Shown piece by piece: positions 39,096 through 49,028 of a stretch of 64,000 nt of DNA (positions are counted from its first letter, which is position 1; each line of letters starts with the position of its first letter). The stretch lies in assembly GCA_019918135.1 (NCBI GenBank), contig WBZZ01000408.1, positions 1 to 64,000 of the forward strand, in the 5' to 3' direction. The notes under the pieces were generated by a model, which was given only the letters and a program-made list of their open reading frames with translations, had not been told where the DNA came from and searched no databases. The position numbers and the translations under genes were made by a program. This stretch comes from Paulinella micropora. Its lineage: Eukaryota; Cercozoa; Imbricatea; Euglyphida; Paulinellidae.

Positions 39096-39206
39096 CTGTA
39101 AACGCCTGAATGCGCCAGGCACTCAGTGCAGGCCCTGGCACACACGGGCCAAGAGTGTTGCGAAACAGAAACCCTGCCCCGTGGCAGGCCTGGCCCGACA
39201 CGTGGC

Positions 39207-40323
39207 ATGACCATTTCGCTGCTGACGGCTTCGCGCGACGAGTTGCGCGCGGCTCGGCAGTCGGAGCTAGCGCACAGGCTTCTGCGCCTGGCATGCAAGA
39301 AAGGCGCCTCGCCCACCCTCCGCCAAGCCCGCGCGTGGGAAGCCGAGGCCGCAGAGCTCTTGCAGCAGCTGCCCCAGCCGGACTACTCCGACCTGTACGA
39401 GCTAGGCGTGTGCTGGGTGTTGGGCCGTGGCGTGGCCCAACATTACGCGCGGGGCGGTCGCCTGCGCCGGGCACTGTCAGCACCTGGCCGCGTACAGGCT
39501 CGGCTGTCTGTACCTGTCGGGGGGGTGCCGGGCTGCCGGTTGACAAGCGCCGGGCCTGGTCTCTGTTCTGGTCTACCACAAGTGGGAAGGAGGCCGACGG
39601 CCTGCCGAAATTTTGGTACAGGCTGCGCCTCGGCGAATGGGACAAGGCGGGCGGCTGGGTCCACTTTGGCTCCAGACCGTACGACTCCAGCCATTTCTTA
39701 GCGGTGGCTATGTTCGAGCTGGGCCGGTGCCTCTTTGGCGCCCTGGCGGCACAGGCTACGCGGCGAATGGGACGGTGCGGACGAGGGGCCGTGGTGTTCG
39801 TTCGGGGGCAGAGATATCGTGTTGCTGTTCTCGCTGGCGGCTACGCTGGAGGAGACAATGTTTTTCTACAAGGGTGACGACTCTTTCCTGACCAACCAAT
39901 ACGACCCCCTGACGCAACTGGACACTGTGACCGCAAAGGACAACGATGTTTCGGACGACATGGTCAAATGGAACAAGCTACAGAGAGGATCCTTCAGTTG
40001 CGCGGGCCCTAGCTGCGAGCTGTGCGGAGGCGGGATCGCGCAGCAGCGGTGTGAGAAGGAGGCCGTCCTGGCTAGGGCGGAGCACCTATCTGGGGCTCTA
40101 CGCATCGGCTGCGGCCGACAAACTCCGTTGGCTGCGCTTGTCCGCGAGCGGCGAGAACCATAGCTTGCGTTTGAACGTGCGCTGGCAATTGGGCGTGGAC
40201 CTGCGGATGTCGGCTGTCCGCGCTGCGGACAGCAGCGCGGAAGCGATGCAGTGCTTCGAGCAAGTAGCGAGCGAGCGCACAAGGCTGGCCCGGAACAGCC
40301 TGGACAGCCCGCACACCATCTAA
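39207..40323 (+). pseudogene. Sel1-like gene, broken
   Basis: A plus-strand coding region of about 1.1 kb from an ATG at 39207 (MTISLLTASRDELRAARQSE) with Sel1-type helices, for instance YSDLYELGVCWVLGRGVAQ, then EGDGLPKFWYRLRLGEW-like stretches and an end rich in Ala/Arg helices (RMSAVRAADSSAEAMQCFEQ). The protein-like pieces lie in several frames, so the gene is broken in about three places or affected by sequence errors. The family suggests a protein-binding scaffold. Confidence 0.5.
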
Positions 40324-40475
40324 GACACGAAGAGAACTGTTTTTCAAATTAAAGAACTCGTGCTTTTTTGCAGTTTGCAGCACGCCGGCTTCCGACAAAT
40401 TTGTAACAACAACTTTAATAATGACTGGCTGGCTACAGGGTAGAACAAAGAAAAAAAAAGCAGACGCGCTACGAA

Positions 40476-41408
40476 TCAAGCGGACAGCTTTTGTCTTTTA
40501 TTGCTGGTTGCGTTGTCTGATCTGGCTCTCTTGACAACAAGCCGTTGGAAATGTTCCGCCGCTGCGACGAAATCTTGTCTAGGTTCTGCTTGGCAATTGG
40601 CTAACGCTTTCATGCACAATTGAAAGTTTTCGCGCTCTACTCCAAGTACAGTCAGCTCCTGTTGCACCTTTTGCAATTCCTGGATCTTCTCTGCTATCCA
40701 ACACAATAACTCCAGAGGAGTTTCCACCGTGCTGACGCCAACGCCTTCAGCGCATCTGCTAGCCCAAACTGCATTTTTCATTTCTTCTGGCGAACGATAC
40801 CGATCGGCGTCATCGTTCCACCAATAGCCAATAAAACTCATATCTTTGTCACCCAGCTTTACCTTGTACTCCGACGCAGTCTTCCGAATGAGATGCCAGA
40901 CCGGCAGGAACGCATCGACCAGGGCCATGGCCAGCAGGTCCGTAAAACCAAGGTAAACCAGGCACTTCAACCTGTCGGTCGAAAGCGGCCGACAGGTCGC
41001 GGGACCAGACTTTTCCAAATGTTTGGATTCCTCTAGAACCAGGGCCGGCAGTAGTTGGGTGGGCCTTAGCTCGTTCCAACCCGAGATTTCATCCGCCTTT
41101 TTAGTCGCGTAGCTTATCATGTCCATGACGATGTTTAGCGAGCGTCGCATTCCTTGGACCAGATTAGGCTGGTAGTCGAGAACTTCGCGCTTTACCATGG
41201 CCAGGTTTTGGGCTAAGAAGCTGTTTCTAGCAAGCTCCACCTTGTTGTCGCAGGCTCCTTTGTCGACGGCCTGGCGCAAAAAGCAGGCAAGGGGTAGCCC
41301 CTTCAAAATCTGGGTAGCACACAGCCAGGCATCTGCACCCTCGATAGTGATGGAAGTCAGCTCAGAAGCAGCGTAATTGGGGACAGGTTGTTGTTTTTCG
41401 CTGGACAT
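40476..41408 (-). CDS. Hypothetical protein with nuclear-type tail
   Basis: 310 residues from the ATG at 41408, entirely open and of balanced composition, one of the best-preserved genes here. Mostly helical: ATQILKGLPLACFLRQAVDK, SLNIVMDMISYATKKADE, LLCWIAEKIQELQKVQQEL. The C-terminus VVKRARSDNATSNKRQKLSA carries a bipartite-like basic signal, so nuclear location is likely. No domain is recognised. It is convergent with the broken Sel1-like gene. Confidence 0.7.
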   Translation of the reverse strand: MSSEKQQPVPNYAASELTSITIEGADAWLCATQILKGLPLACFLRQAVDKGACDNKVELARNSFLAQNLAMVKREVLDYQPNLVQGMRRSLNIVMDMISYATKKADEISGWNELRPTQLLPALVLEESKHLEKSGPATCRPLSTDRLKCLVYLGFTDLLAMALVDAFLPVWHLIRKTASEYKVKLGDKDMSFIGYWWNDDADRYRSPEEMKNAVWASRCAEGVGVSTVETPLELLCWIAEKIQELQKVQQELTVLGVERENFQLCMKALANCQAEPRQDFVAAAEHFQRLVVKRARSDNATSNKRQKLSA

Positions 41409-41715
41409 CCGCAGTGAATTTGGCAGTAGCCCTTCTGTAGCTTGTGCCAGTAAGTATGCCCCCCCCCTCCTCCCCCCACATGCGCGGGGGGGGGGTGCTC
41501 CCCTCCCCCTCCTTCTCCCTTTGGGTACTTTCTTGATGGCGCTTTTAGCGAAGGCGACTTGGCACTAGGAGACCCCAAGGAAGGTGCACGTCACACGGAG
41601 GGGGGCCGGTAGGTTTTCCGGGGAAACACACACCAAAACAATTTGGCGACAAATTTCATTCGAGAAACGAGAAAGAGAAAAATTCAGTTCGCAAAGGCGC
41701 CGCCTTCCCTGTTCT

Positions 41716-41851
41716 TTGAGCCCCCCGGGCTCAGGGGGCTCAAGTGGAAGAGAAGAGAAAAAATGGAGGGGGGGGCACCCCCCCCACACACAAGACCCGT
41801 TCTCTCGTCTTCCTTATTTTCTCCATGAGCCCCCTGAGCCCGGGGGGCTCA
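41716..41851. repeat. Composite of two facing TTGAGCCCCCCGGGCTC hairpins
   Basis: The left unit TTGAGCCCCCCGGGCTCAGG and its inverted partner are 80 bases apart, with a GGGGGGGCACCCCCCC core between them and outer complementary flanks CCCTGTTC and GAACAGGG. This is the most regular of the three composites. Confidence 0.75.
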
Positions 41852-42174
41852 AAGAACAGGGAAAGGGGGGAGGGGAAGGGCGCAGAAGCTACAAAAAAAT
41901 GTAATTAAAAAAAAATCCCCAACAAAGTCTTGCATTTGATAGAGAGAGCTGGGGGAGGGCACTGGGCCGTGCTGCGCGCAGACATGCAGGATCGATGCGT
42001 ACATGGCCAGGACCAGAGACTCGAAGGTTGAGCAGGAAAACTTCGTAAAATACTGGGTGTTCTGAAAATGTTATTGCAACACGTGGCCGTGGCTGCCCCC
42101 CGCCGAGTTTGGAGCAGCGGCCTGGCTGCTAGCCAGCGCCAGCGCCGTTTGACAGCCTGGGCAGCGAGGGGTGC

Positions 42175-42400
42175 ACGGGAGGACGCCGTCGGGGTAGTGA
42201 GGCTTTTGTTTTTCTGGCACATTGACACTGCCCCCATCCGCCGCAGGGTCGTGCTGGAGCACGGTGCTTTGCTCCTAGTTTTCAGTGCCCCCAAATGTAA
42301 GACCGTCGAGTGGGCCGGATGCTACGGCAGCCTGAGGGTGCCGTTGCAAGTGTCAAGTGTAAGACTTTGTCGAGTTTTAATCCAGCGTAGACTTTTCTTG
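42175..42400 (+). pseudogene. Dispersed gene-end fragment with 3' cassette
   Basis: The plus strand reads DAVGVVRLLFFWHID, then VVLEHGALLLVFS, TVEWAGCYGSLRVPL and the cassette AAGTGTAAGACTTTGTCGAG. The first part recurs at 31180 (minus), 42660 (minus) and 52560 (plus). It resembles the end of an LRR gene. All copies are short. Confidence 0.55.
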
Positions 42401-42974
42401 CACTTTCTCGTCGCCCCTTCTCACCTTCGTCGCCCCTCTCACCTTTGTCCTCTGCTTGTTCCTCCCCCTCTCCCCTCGTCCCTTGTTTGCGCGTGCAAAC
42501 GCGTCCCAAAAAAATTGTTGCTTTCCACTTTTCATATTCCCGCAGATATTTCCGCATATCCTTGTAGAGGGGAGGGGTAAGGGCGCGCTTCGCCGGTGTA
42601 CACGAAGAAATTAATAAAAAAATCCCTGACAACGTTTTAATCTTGACACTGAAAACTAGGAGAGGAGCACCGTGCTCCAGCACGACCCTGTGGGAAATGG
42701 TACTGCTTCCCGTGGTCAATGTGTCAGGAGGACAAGAGCCTCACTACCCGACGGCGTCCTGACCGTGCCATAGCTCGGCCACCGTTCTCAAGGTCAGAAA
42801 ATATTATGAAAAGAAAAAAAAAATCTTGCCCGACAACAAAGGGAACAGACGGGGGGGAAAGGAGGGGGGGTGAAGAAGGGAGCGGAAGCGGGAGGGGAGT
42901 GCAGAGGCGCTCTAAGAAATGTACAAAAAAAATTAAAAAAATCTCTGACAAAGTTTTAATCTCAGCACTGAGAA

Positions 42975-43085
42975 CCATGCGGATCGGATTGAAATCTGGA
43001 GGAGGTGAACCCCCTTAGAGATCGGCAGGCAGCTGGGAGAGAGAAAGGGCAGCACGCGGCACATCCCCCTCCTTCCTCAGAGGCC
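42975..43085 (+). repeat. Dispersed GGATTGAAATCTGGAGGAGG repeat, long copy
   Basis: About 110 bases nearly identical to 63860-63970, including GGCAGCTGGGAGAGAGAAAG and GGCAGCACGCGGCACATCCC. Confidence 0.75.
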
Positions 43086-43334
43086 CCGATCGAAGCAAAG
43101 CACCAAAATCCGACCTGAAGTCAGGGTCCCCCTGAGGGTGCCGTTGCAAGTGTCAAGTGTAAGACTTTGTCGAGTTTTAATTTAGCGTGGACTTTTCTTG
43201 CACCGGCGAAGCGCCCCACTCCCCCCCTGAGCCCGGGGGGCTCAAGGAGCATTTAAAGAAAAAAAAGAAATAAAAAAATGGGGGGGGGCGCCGCGGGGGT
43301 TTACTCTAACGCCGCTGTTTCTTGGGCCCGGGTG

Positions 43335-44800
43335 TCAGCGAATTCCCGAGGGAAAAGCCCCCCGCACCCCCCCTCCGCTTCTTCCCCCCGGAGGGCAAGC
43401 CCCCCGAGCCCCTGCACCTTGCATCTCCCCCGGGGGCAGCGGGCCCCCCGCCCCTCCTCCCCCTTGCTTTTCCTGCGCTGGGTCTTCGCTCCCCGCTGCA
43501 TCTGCAGACCAACTGGGGTCTGTCAAGAGCGTAGGGTCCTCTGCCACCTCGTAAATCAGCCGCAGGGGATCGATTGCGGGGGGGGGCTCGCTAACGGGGG
43601 TCTCGCTGCCCCCCTCTTCTTCAGCCCCTGCCACCGGGCTGGACAGCTTCACCTCCTTGAACAATATTACGCGGTAGATAGAATGCTTGCTCTTAGTCTG
43701 TGTGCTCTCGCGCCGCAATCGCTTGCCGTCGGCATTTTCTAGTCTTTCAAAGCTTGACCTCAGGCATGTCTTGAAGAACTGCTTCAGCAAGCTCCGACAC
43801 CCATGGTGCGACAGGGCTGTTTTCTTTACTACACTCCTGCCGTCGTCGGTCACCTCCGCCTCGCAGGCCAAACGATTCACAGTATTGCGGCTTATCAAAA
43901 GCCCGTGCGACCTTGTCCAGAGAGCGTGCCCGTCCCGGGGGGCATGCCCCCCGCGCCCCCCCTTCCAGCCCGCACCTGCGGGCTGGGGCTTCAAGGAAAA
44001 TCACGCGGGTAGTGGGGTTTTTACTCCTCTGCACTGACAAAACAGGGACATCGCTCAGACCCGCAAATTGCCCCTCCGCCCACGCCAAGGATATCTCGGG
44101 CCGCCCGCTATACAGGCACCACGTGCCCAACAGTCCGAGCAGCCGCTTCTGCGCCGCGAGCCGGCACGCCGTCGCGTAGTTCAGCTCGCGCCTTGCCGAC
44201 GGGTGTCTCAGCAACAATTTCAGATACGGCACGCGCTCCAGCGCCGACCGCCCGGAAGTTCCGTCGCGCAGGGGCGTCGTGCCCGTCACCAGCCCCTGCG
44301 CCGGCTGTTGGTCCCCTCCCCCTGCCCTTGCCTCTTGCAGCTTGATTTCGTTTCGCAGCTCCTCGTCGTTCATGCGCGTTGCAGCTTCCTCCAGCTGCTC
44401 GATGGCAGACTTCTTGGCCTCTTTCCGTTCTTGGCGAGCTTTGTCTGCCTCCTCGTTTCGTTCCTCGTGCATTGCTTCCGTGACCCCTCCTGGCCACTGG
44501 TGCCATTCCTCGGGCGGCGGCAGCTCCGTCGCCGCATAGTCCACTCGCACCAGCTCGTCGCAGCCCATGCGCCACAGGTAATAGCAAAAAGTATCTTTGG
44601 CCCTCCAGCCCGCTGGCGCGGACAGGAAGGAAGAGGCAGGGGGGGGGTTCGGGGTGGCGGCCCCACCAATTAGGCGCGCCGGGCATGAAGAAGGGAGCCA
44701 GGCGAGCGTGCCCCTTATTGGCCAAGATCCATTTCCGCGCCTCGTACGTGCTGATCCGGCGTCTCTCGTTGGCTAGGGGCGCGAGCACACCGGGGGGCAA
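43335..44800 (-). pseudogene. Degraded partial copy of the primase-family C-terminal half
   Basis: Aligned with the second half of the gene at 45003-48620: LLGLLGTWCLYSGRPE, VLSVQRSKNPTTRV, EEVTDDGRSVVKKTALSHHG (here AEVTDDGRSV), CRSLLKQFFKTCLRSSFE and RHSIYRVILFKE. The primase half and the HNH motif are absent. The copy is broken (a few breaks) and some codons have been replaced by Gly/Pro/Arg-rich filler. Confidence 0.7.
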
Positions 44801-45002
44801 GCACCCCCCCCCCTCCGCCCCCCCCTCCCTCCCTCCTGCTTTTTCTGCGCTGCAAGCTCTGACAGCACTTGTGCAATGACAAAATCAGAGTTTCGCAGAC
44901 CCCGCGCACCCAGAGTAAAATTTTCAAGAATTTTTGATTGAAAAAAAACAATTTAATTAAACTCAACTTTCAAAGAAAAAAAGGACCTAAAAAAAACCTG
45001 TG

Positions 45003-48000
45003 TTAATACCAAAAAAAATGAAAGCTGGGCATTCGCGACCGCCGTAAGGCGCTAACGCCGCTGTTTCTTGGGACCGGGTGCCAGCGATCTCCCGAGAGAC
45101 AAGCGCCCCGCACCCCCCCTCCGCTTCTTCCCCCGGGGGGCAGCGGTCCCCCCTCCCCCTCTCTCCCCCCCTGCTTTTTCTGCGCTGGGTCTTCGCTCCC
45201 CGCTCCATCTGCATACCAACTGGGGTCTGTCAATAGCGTAGGGTCCTCTGCAACCTCGTAAATCAGCCGTAAGGGATCGATAGCCTGGGTGCTGTTCAAG
45301 GAGATCTCGCTGCCCCCCTCTTCAGTCCCCGCCACCGAGCTGGACAGCTTCAGCTCTTTGAACAGCACCACGCGGTAGATGGAATGCCTGCTCTTGGTCT
45401 GCGTGCTCTTGCGCTGTAATCGGCCGCCGTCGGCATTCTTTAATCTTTCGAAGCTTGACCGCAGGCATGTCTTGAAGAACTGCTCCAGCAAGCTCCGACA
45501 CCCATGGTGCGACAGGGCTGTTTTTTTTACCACACTCCTGCCGTCGTCGGTCACCTCCTCCTCGCAAGACAATCTGTCCAAAGTATCTGTACTGATTTCG
45601 AGCTCGTACGACCTTGTCCAGAGCGCGTGCCCGTTCCTAAACAAAGACACCAACCGCCGCTGATTCGCAACCACCGTCCCCCACGAGATCTCTGCACCGC
45701 CCAGCAGCCGATCCACTGGTCTCTGTAGGGGGCCCGCCTCGCCTGCCCGCAGCTGGGGCTCACCAAGCAACAGCGTCGCTAGGGCTTCGAGGAAAGCCAC
45801 GCGGGCCGTGGAGTCTCTGCTCCTCTGCACTGACAAAATCGGAATTTCGCTTACCCCCGCAGATTTCTTCTCTGCCAACGCCAGAAAGGTCTCGGGCCGC
45901 CCACTATAGAGACACCAGGTGCCCAGCAGTCCCAGCAGCGGCTTTTGCGCCGCCTCAGCTGCAGGAGAGCTCCCTCCGCCCGCTTCGTAGAGGGCAACTT
46001 TTGCACTGAGCTCCTCGTCTGTCAGATTCATGGCTGCCGATTGTAGCTGCTCGATGACTAACCTTTGCGCCATGCCTTGCTCTACTCTGATTTCTTTGTT
46101 TGGTTTGTCTAGCTCGGCATCCTGCTGCACTTTGCGTTCTGTCTCCTCTTTGTCCACAAACTCCGTCTTCTCCGATGCTTGACTAGGCTTCAGGCGCTCT
46201 GCTTTTCTAGTGCCGGGAGTAGAAGAGGCCGCGTCCCATCGACACATCATACTGCTGCCCATAGCACCTGTTATTGCTAACTCCGGTAGATCCTCGAGCA
46301 TTGACTCCGCTCTAGAACTCATGTAGTTGCAAAAGACCTTGGCACCGCGGGCGGCCGCGCTGCCAATGTAGGCTATCTTTTCTGCTGTCAGAAAGTCACT
46401 GAACGAGATGTTTATTGCGCTAGGCATCAGTACATAGTTGCGAGGGTGGTTCACGCCCCCCCAACTGCGTGGCAAAATGTGATCTACGTGCCATTTAGGC
46501 GCGCCGGGCACGAAAAAGGGGGCCAGGCGCGCCTGCCACTTATTGGCCAAGACCCATTTCCGCGCCTGTAGCGTGCTGACCGAGCGTCTCTCGTTGGCTA
46601 GTGGCAATACTGTACCCAAATAGATAGGGCGCAGCCCCTGAAGATGCGGATTTTTTGCTTTGGCCGCAATCACTTTTAGCTTGCCTTGCAGTCTCCGCAG
46701 CGTCTCCTTGGAATCCGCCAAGGCCAAGTCCTGCTCATCTAGCGCGCATATCAAAGTCTCTCGTGCGTCCTTTGTACAATCATCTGCAAAACACACACAC
46801 CAAGAAAAAGCCAAGGCACATTGAAAAACGATAGGGCGCAGAGTCAAAGCACATTGAAATACGAAAAGGTGTGCACGGAGAAAGGCAACAAAAAAAGAAA
46901 AGGAATGCAAAAGACGTGTTTGGATTCTTTGGACGATACAGGCCCTCGGATATAAACAAACAACAAAAACAAACGAGAATGCACAGGCGCCGCCCCTCCG
47001 CGGGGTGAGGAGGAAAGGGTATGTACCTGTAGCATCCTGCTCTCCCTCGGCTGTAGCAACTTCTTGTTTTTTTTTATCCGATGGTATATCCTCGTCTTCT
47101 TTTTCTTCTTCGTGCGGAGAGGCAGGATCCGAGTCGCTGGCTGCGGCCGCAATATTAGGCAGCGGCGCGAGAGTGACGGCGCAGGGCTGTTCGAGGCAGA
47201 GCTTGTAGCGCGTGGCGGAGCCCCCTACACCTGGCGCTGGCTCGGTGACTGCCACACGGCGGACCTGGCCCGCGACTTGTGCCCCCCAAGGCAGAGGGCC
47301 CACTGAGCGGCGCGGCGCGGGGGTCGGTTCCTTCCGAGCATGAGCTTTTTTGACAGGTTCAGAGTGAAGCGCGGGGGACGGGGGTTCTGTGCATGGCAGC
47401 CCGCCTGCGCTTGTATTGGCCTGGGCCGACTCTGGCAGGGGAGGGTTAGGAGGGTTGGGGCGAGCAGCAGCACTTCCCTTCCGGGAGCCGGCACCGCCGC
47501 GGCCCCCGAAGCGCAAGGGTGCGACAGGGTCCTGCCACGCGGGCCCCCTCCGTGTGGCCTCAGTTTCGCCGACGCTGGCCTGAAGAACAAAGCTTTCCAA
47601 TGCCTCGTCTGTCATGCCGTCGCAGGCAGACGAGGCAAGACTGGCTGCAAGGAACTCGAGCGAAGGGTTGTAGAGCCAGGGGTCAAGCTGGCTAGAGTTG
47701 GAGCTGGAGCTGGAGCTGCCCAAACTGGTGGATGGCGGGCGAAACTCGTAGCGGGCAAGGGGGAGCAAAGGTCGCTTTGCATAGACAGACTTTCCGCAGA
47801 ATTTGTTATAGGTGCAGTGCGGCTGACTGCGCTCGGCATTGCGGGACTGGTTGCGCTCGGCGGTCTGGAAGCAGCCGGCGCAGAGCTTGCGCTCGGCCTT
47901 GTCGCAGAGCGGGTAGCGGCACATGCCACCTCCTTTCTTGCAGATGGAGAGGTCCACGACGGTGGATAGGTCGAGGTCCTGCGCGAAGGACGGATAGAAG

Positions 48001-48620
48001 CGCGCAAATTTATCGATGACGTCGCACATGAGCATGCCTGCGTCTGCCCAGCCTAGGACCAGCTGGGGGAAAACGAGGTGGTATGAGAGCTTCTCGTGCG
48101 TCCTCAGCTGGCGGCTTCGCTCCCCCTCGGCTGCGTGGGCCAAATTCTGCCACTTCTCGACAGTGCCGTGGCTCTGGAGCACGAGCACAGTACAGGCGGC
48201 CCAAGCCTCGGCGGGGGGCCAGCCTTGCGCGATCAGGCGCACAACAATGAGGTGCGCTAGCACGACGAAGAAGCGCTGCATGAATTCCTCAAAGCGCTTG
48301 GGCGTGAGCTCCGGGGTTTGGCGTGCGTCTAGGTCGACAATGAGCGCAGATGGATTCTGGATGACTTGCACCAAGGCAAATCGATTAAGCCCCCTACCGT
48401 GGGGGTTGCGCGTCAGCCTGCACAACAGGCCTGTCAGTGATTTCTGATCGTCGAGCGTGAGGTGGAGTCGGCCGCCTGTCATGAGCGTAAAGTTGGGGGC
48501 ACATTTTTGCTCCTTGACGCGAATCTTGCCGGTTTTCAACAAGTCATCGATTTCGAATGATATGCGACGGCCCGAGACCCACTGAGTGTCTGACCCCTGC
48601 GAGGCCGCGGGGGTCTGCAT
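45003..48620 (-). CDS. Primase-like protein with HNH motif, intron-bearing
   Basis: ATG at 48620; the frame is open for 1205 codons, 81 of which are probably an intron (46784-47026). The N-terminal third shows archaeo-eukaryotic primase motifs: I, ALIVDLDARQ with Asp96 and Asp98; II, KLSYHLVFP with His181; III, VVDLSI with Asp222, followed by a Cys cluster (CRYPLCDKAERKLCAGC) in the manner of PrimPol/UL52 proteins. After the intron an HNH nuclease-like motif occurs, WHVDHILPRSWGGVNHPRNY. The C-terminal half (RPETFLALAEK, DDGRSVVKKTALSHHG) is unknown but conserved in the degraded copy downstream. Likely role: primer synthesis or DNA-end processing in the nucleus (inference). It is in tandem with its relative at 49029. 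Confidence 0.7.
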   Translation of the reverse strand: MQTPAASQGSDTQWVSGRRISFEIDDLLKTGKIRVKEQKCAPNFTLMTGGRLHLTLDDQKSLTGLLCRLTRNPHGRGLNRFALVQVIQNPSALIVDLDARQTPELTPKRFEEFMQRFFVVLAHLIVVRLIAQGWPPAEAWAACTVLVLQSHGTVEKWQNLAHAAEGERSRQLRTHEKLSYHLVFPQLVLGWADAGMLMCDVIDKFARFYPSFAQDLDLSTVVDLSICKKGGGMCRYPLCDKAERKLCAGCFQTAERNQSRNAERSQPHCTYNKFCGKSVYAKRPLLPLARYEFRPPSTSLGSSSSSSNSSQLDPWLYNPSLEFLAASLASSACDGMTDEALESFVLQASVGETEATRRGPAWQDPVAPLRFGGRGGAGSRKGSAAARPNPPNPPLPESAQANTSAGGLPCTEPPSPALHSEPVKKAHARKEPTPAPRRSVGPLPWGAQVAGQVRRVAVTEPAPGVGGSATRYKLCLEQPCAVTLAPLPNIAAAASDSDPASPHEEEKEDEDIPSDKKKQEVATAEGEQDATGTYPFLLTPRRGGACAFSFVFVVCLYPRACIVQRIQTRLLHSFSFFVAFLRAHLFVFQCALTLRPIVFQCALAFSWCVCFADDCTKDARETLICALDEQDLALADSKETLRRLQGKLKVIAAKAKNPHLQGLRPIYLGTVLPLANERRSVSTLQARKWVLANKWQARLAPFFVPGAPKWHVDHILPRSWGGVNHPRNYVLMPSAINISFSDFLTAEKIAYIGSAAARGAKVFCNYMSSRAESMLEDLPELAITGAMGSSMMCRWDAASSTPGTRKAERLKPSQASEKTEFVDKEETERKVQQDAELDKPNKEIRVEQGMAQRLVIEQLQSAAMNLTDEELSAKVALYEAGGGSSPAAEAAQKPLLGLLGTWCLYSGRPETFLALAEKKSAGVSEIPILSVQRSRDSTARVAFLEALATLLLGEPQLRAGEAGPLQRPVDRLLGGAEISWGTVVANQRRLVSLFRNGHALWTRSYELEISTDTLDRLSCEEEVTDDGRSVVKKTALSHHGCRSLLEQFFKTCLRSSFERLKNADGGRLQRKSTQTKSRHSIYRVVLFKELKLSSSVAGTEEGGSEISLNSTQAIDPLRLIYEVAEDPTLLTDPSWYADGAGSEDPAQKKQGGREGEGGPLPPGGRSGGGVRGACLSGDRWHPVPRNSGVSALRRSRMPSFHFFWY
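46784..47026 (-). other. Probable spliceosomal intron, 243 bp
   Basis: On the minus strand the donor is ACAG/GTACAT and the acceptor is TGTGTGTTTTGCAG/ATG, preceded by a pyrimidine-rich stretch (CTTTTTCTTGGTGTG). The length is a multiple of three and the frame stays open through it, so spliced and unspliced mRNA both encode protein. The translated intron is Phe/Cys/Leu-rich and unlike the flanks, as expected of noncoding sequence. Confidence 0.65.
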
Positions 48621-49028
48621 ATGCTGTGCTAGCCTGTGTTTGGGATGTCTGTTCTTTTTTTGTTGGTACTTTTATGCCAAGATGGTACTTTGCTCTGGAG
48701 AAAAGGAAGAGAGGGAGAGAGGGGGAGAAAGGGGGGGGGAGGGGGGGGAGGGGGAAGAGGGAGAGAGAGGGGCGAGGGGGGGGGAGGAAGAGGGAGAGAG
48801 AAGGGGGGAGGGAGGGAGGGAACTGAATTTAAGGAAAGGCGCCTCCCCCCGTCGCAGTAACCGACGGGGGGGTCTCTGACAGACAGCCCCTTTTGCCTTT
48901 GCCCCCTTGATATGGCCGAAAAGGGCAGTATTGCCCAAAAGCGGGGACATACTGCCTTTTTCGGCCATACCGCAGGGGGTCTGGACGGCTCCCTATATAT
49001 TCAATAGCATCGGAAACTTCCCGCACGT
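48621..49028. other. Duplicated upstream region
   Basis: Shares TGTTTGGGATGTCTGTTCTT, TTATGCCAAGATGGTACTTT and AACTGAATTTAAGGA with the flank of the sister gene at 51390-51620, so promoter and leader were duplicated along with the gene. It contains a long GA tract. Confidence 0.6.
48909..48969. repeat. GATATGGCCGAAAAAGGCAG palindrome, copy
   Basis: Arms TGATATGGCCGAAAAGGGCA and ACTGCCTTTTTCGGCCATAC, close to a perfect inverted repeat with a loop of about 18 bases. A half copy (ACTGCCTTTTTGGGCCATAT) is at 51659 in the matching flank of the sister gene. Confidence 0.8.

Larger units (their letters stand above)
41409..43334. repeat. Repeat-filled spacer
   Basis: No intact gene. It contains an AAATTTGGCGACAAATTT site at 41638, the two-part hairpin composite at 41716-41851, two opposed copies of a gene-end fragment (42175-42400 plus, 42600-42780 minus), 3' cassettes near 42355 and 43145, and one copy of the GGATTGAAATCT repeat at 42975. 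Confidence 0.65.

Noticed and set aside
48557-48879. Arg/Glu/Gly-rich plus-strand ORFs upstream of the primase gene
   Set aside because: Translation of a GA-rich tract that is only partly kept in the duplicated flank at 51480.
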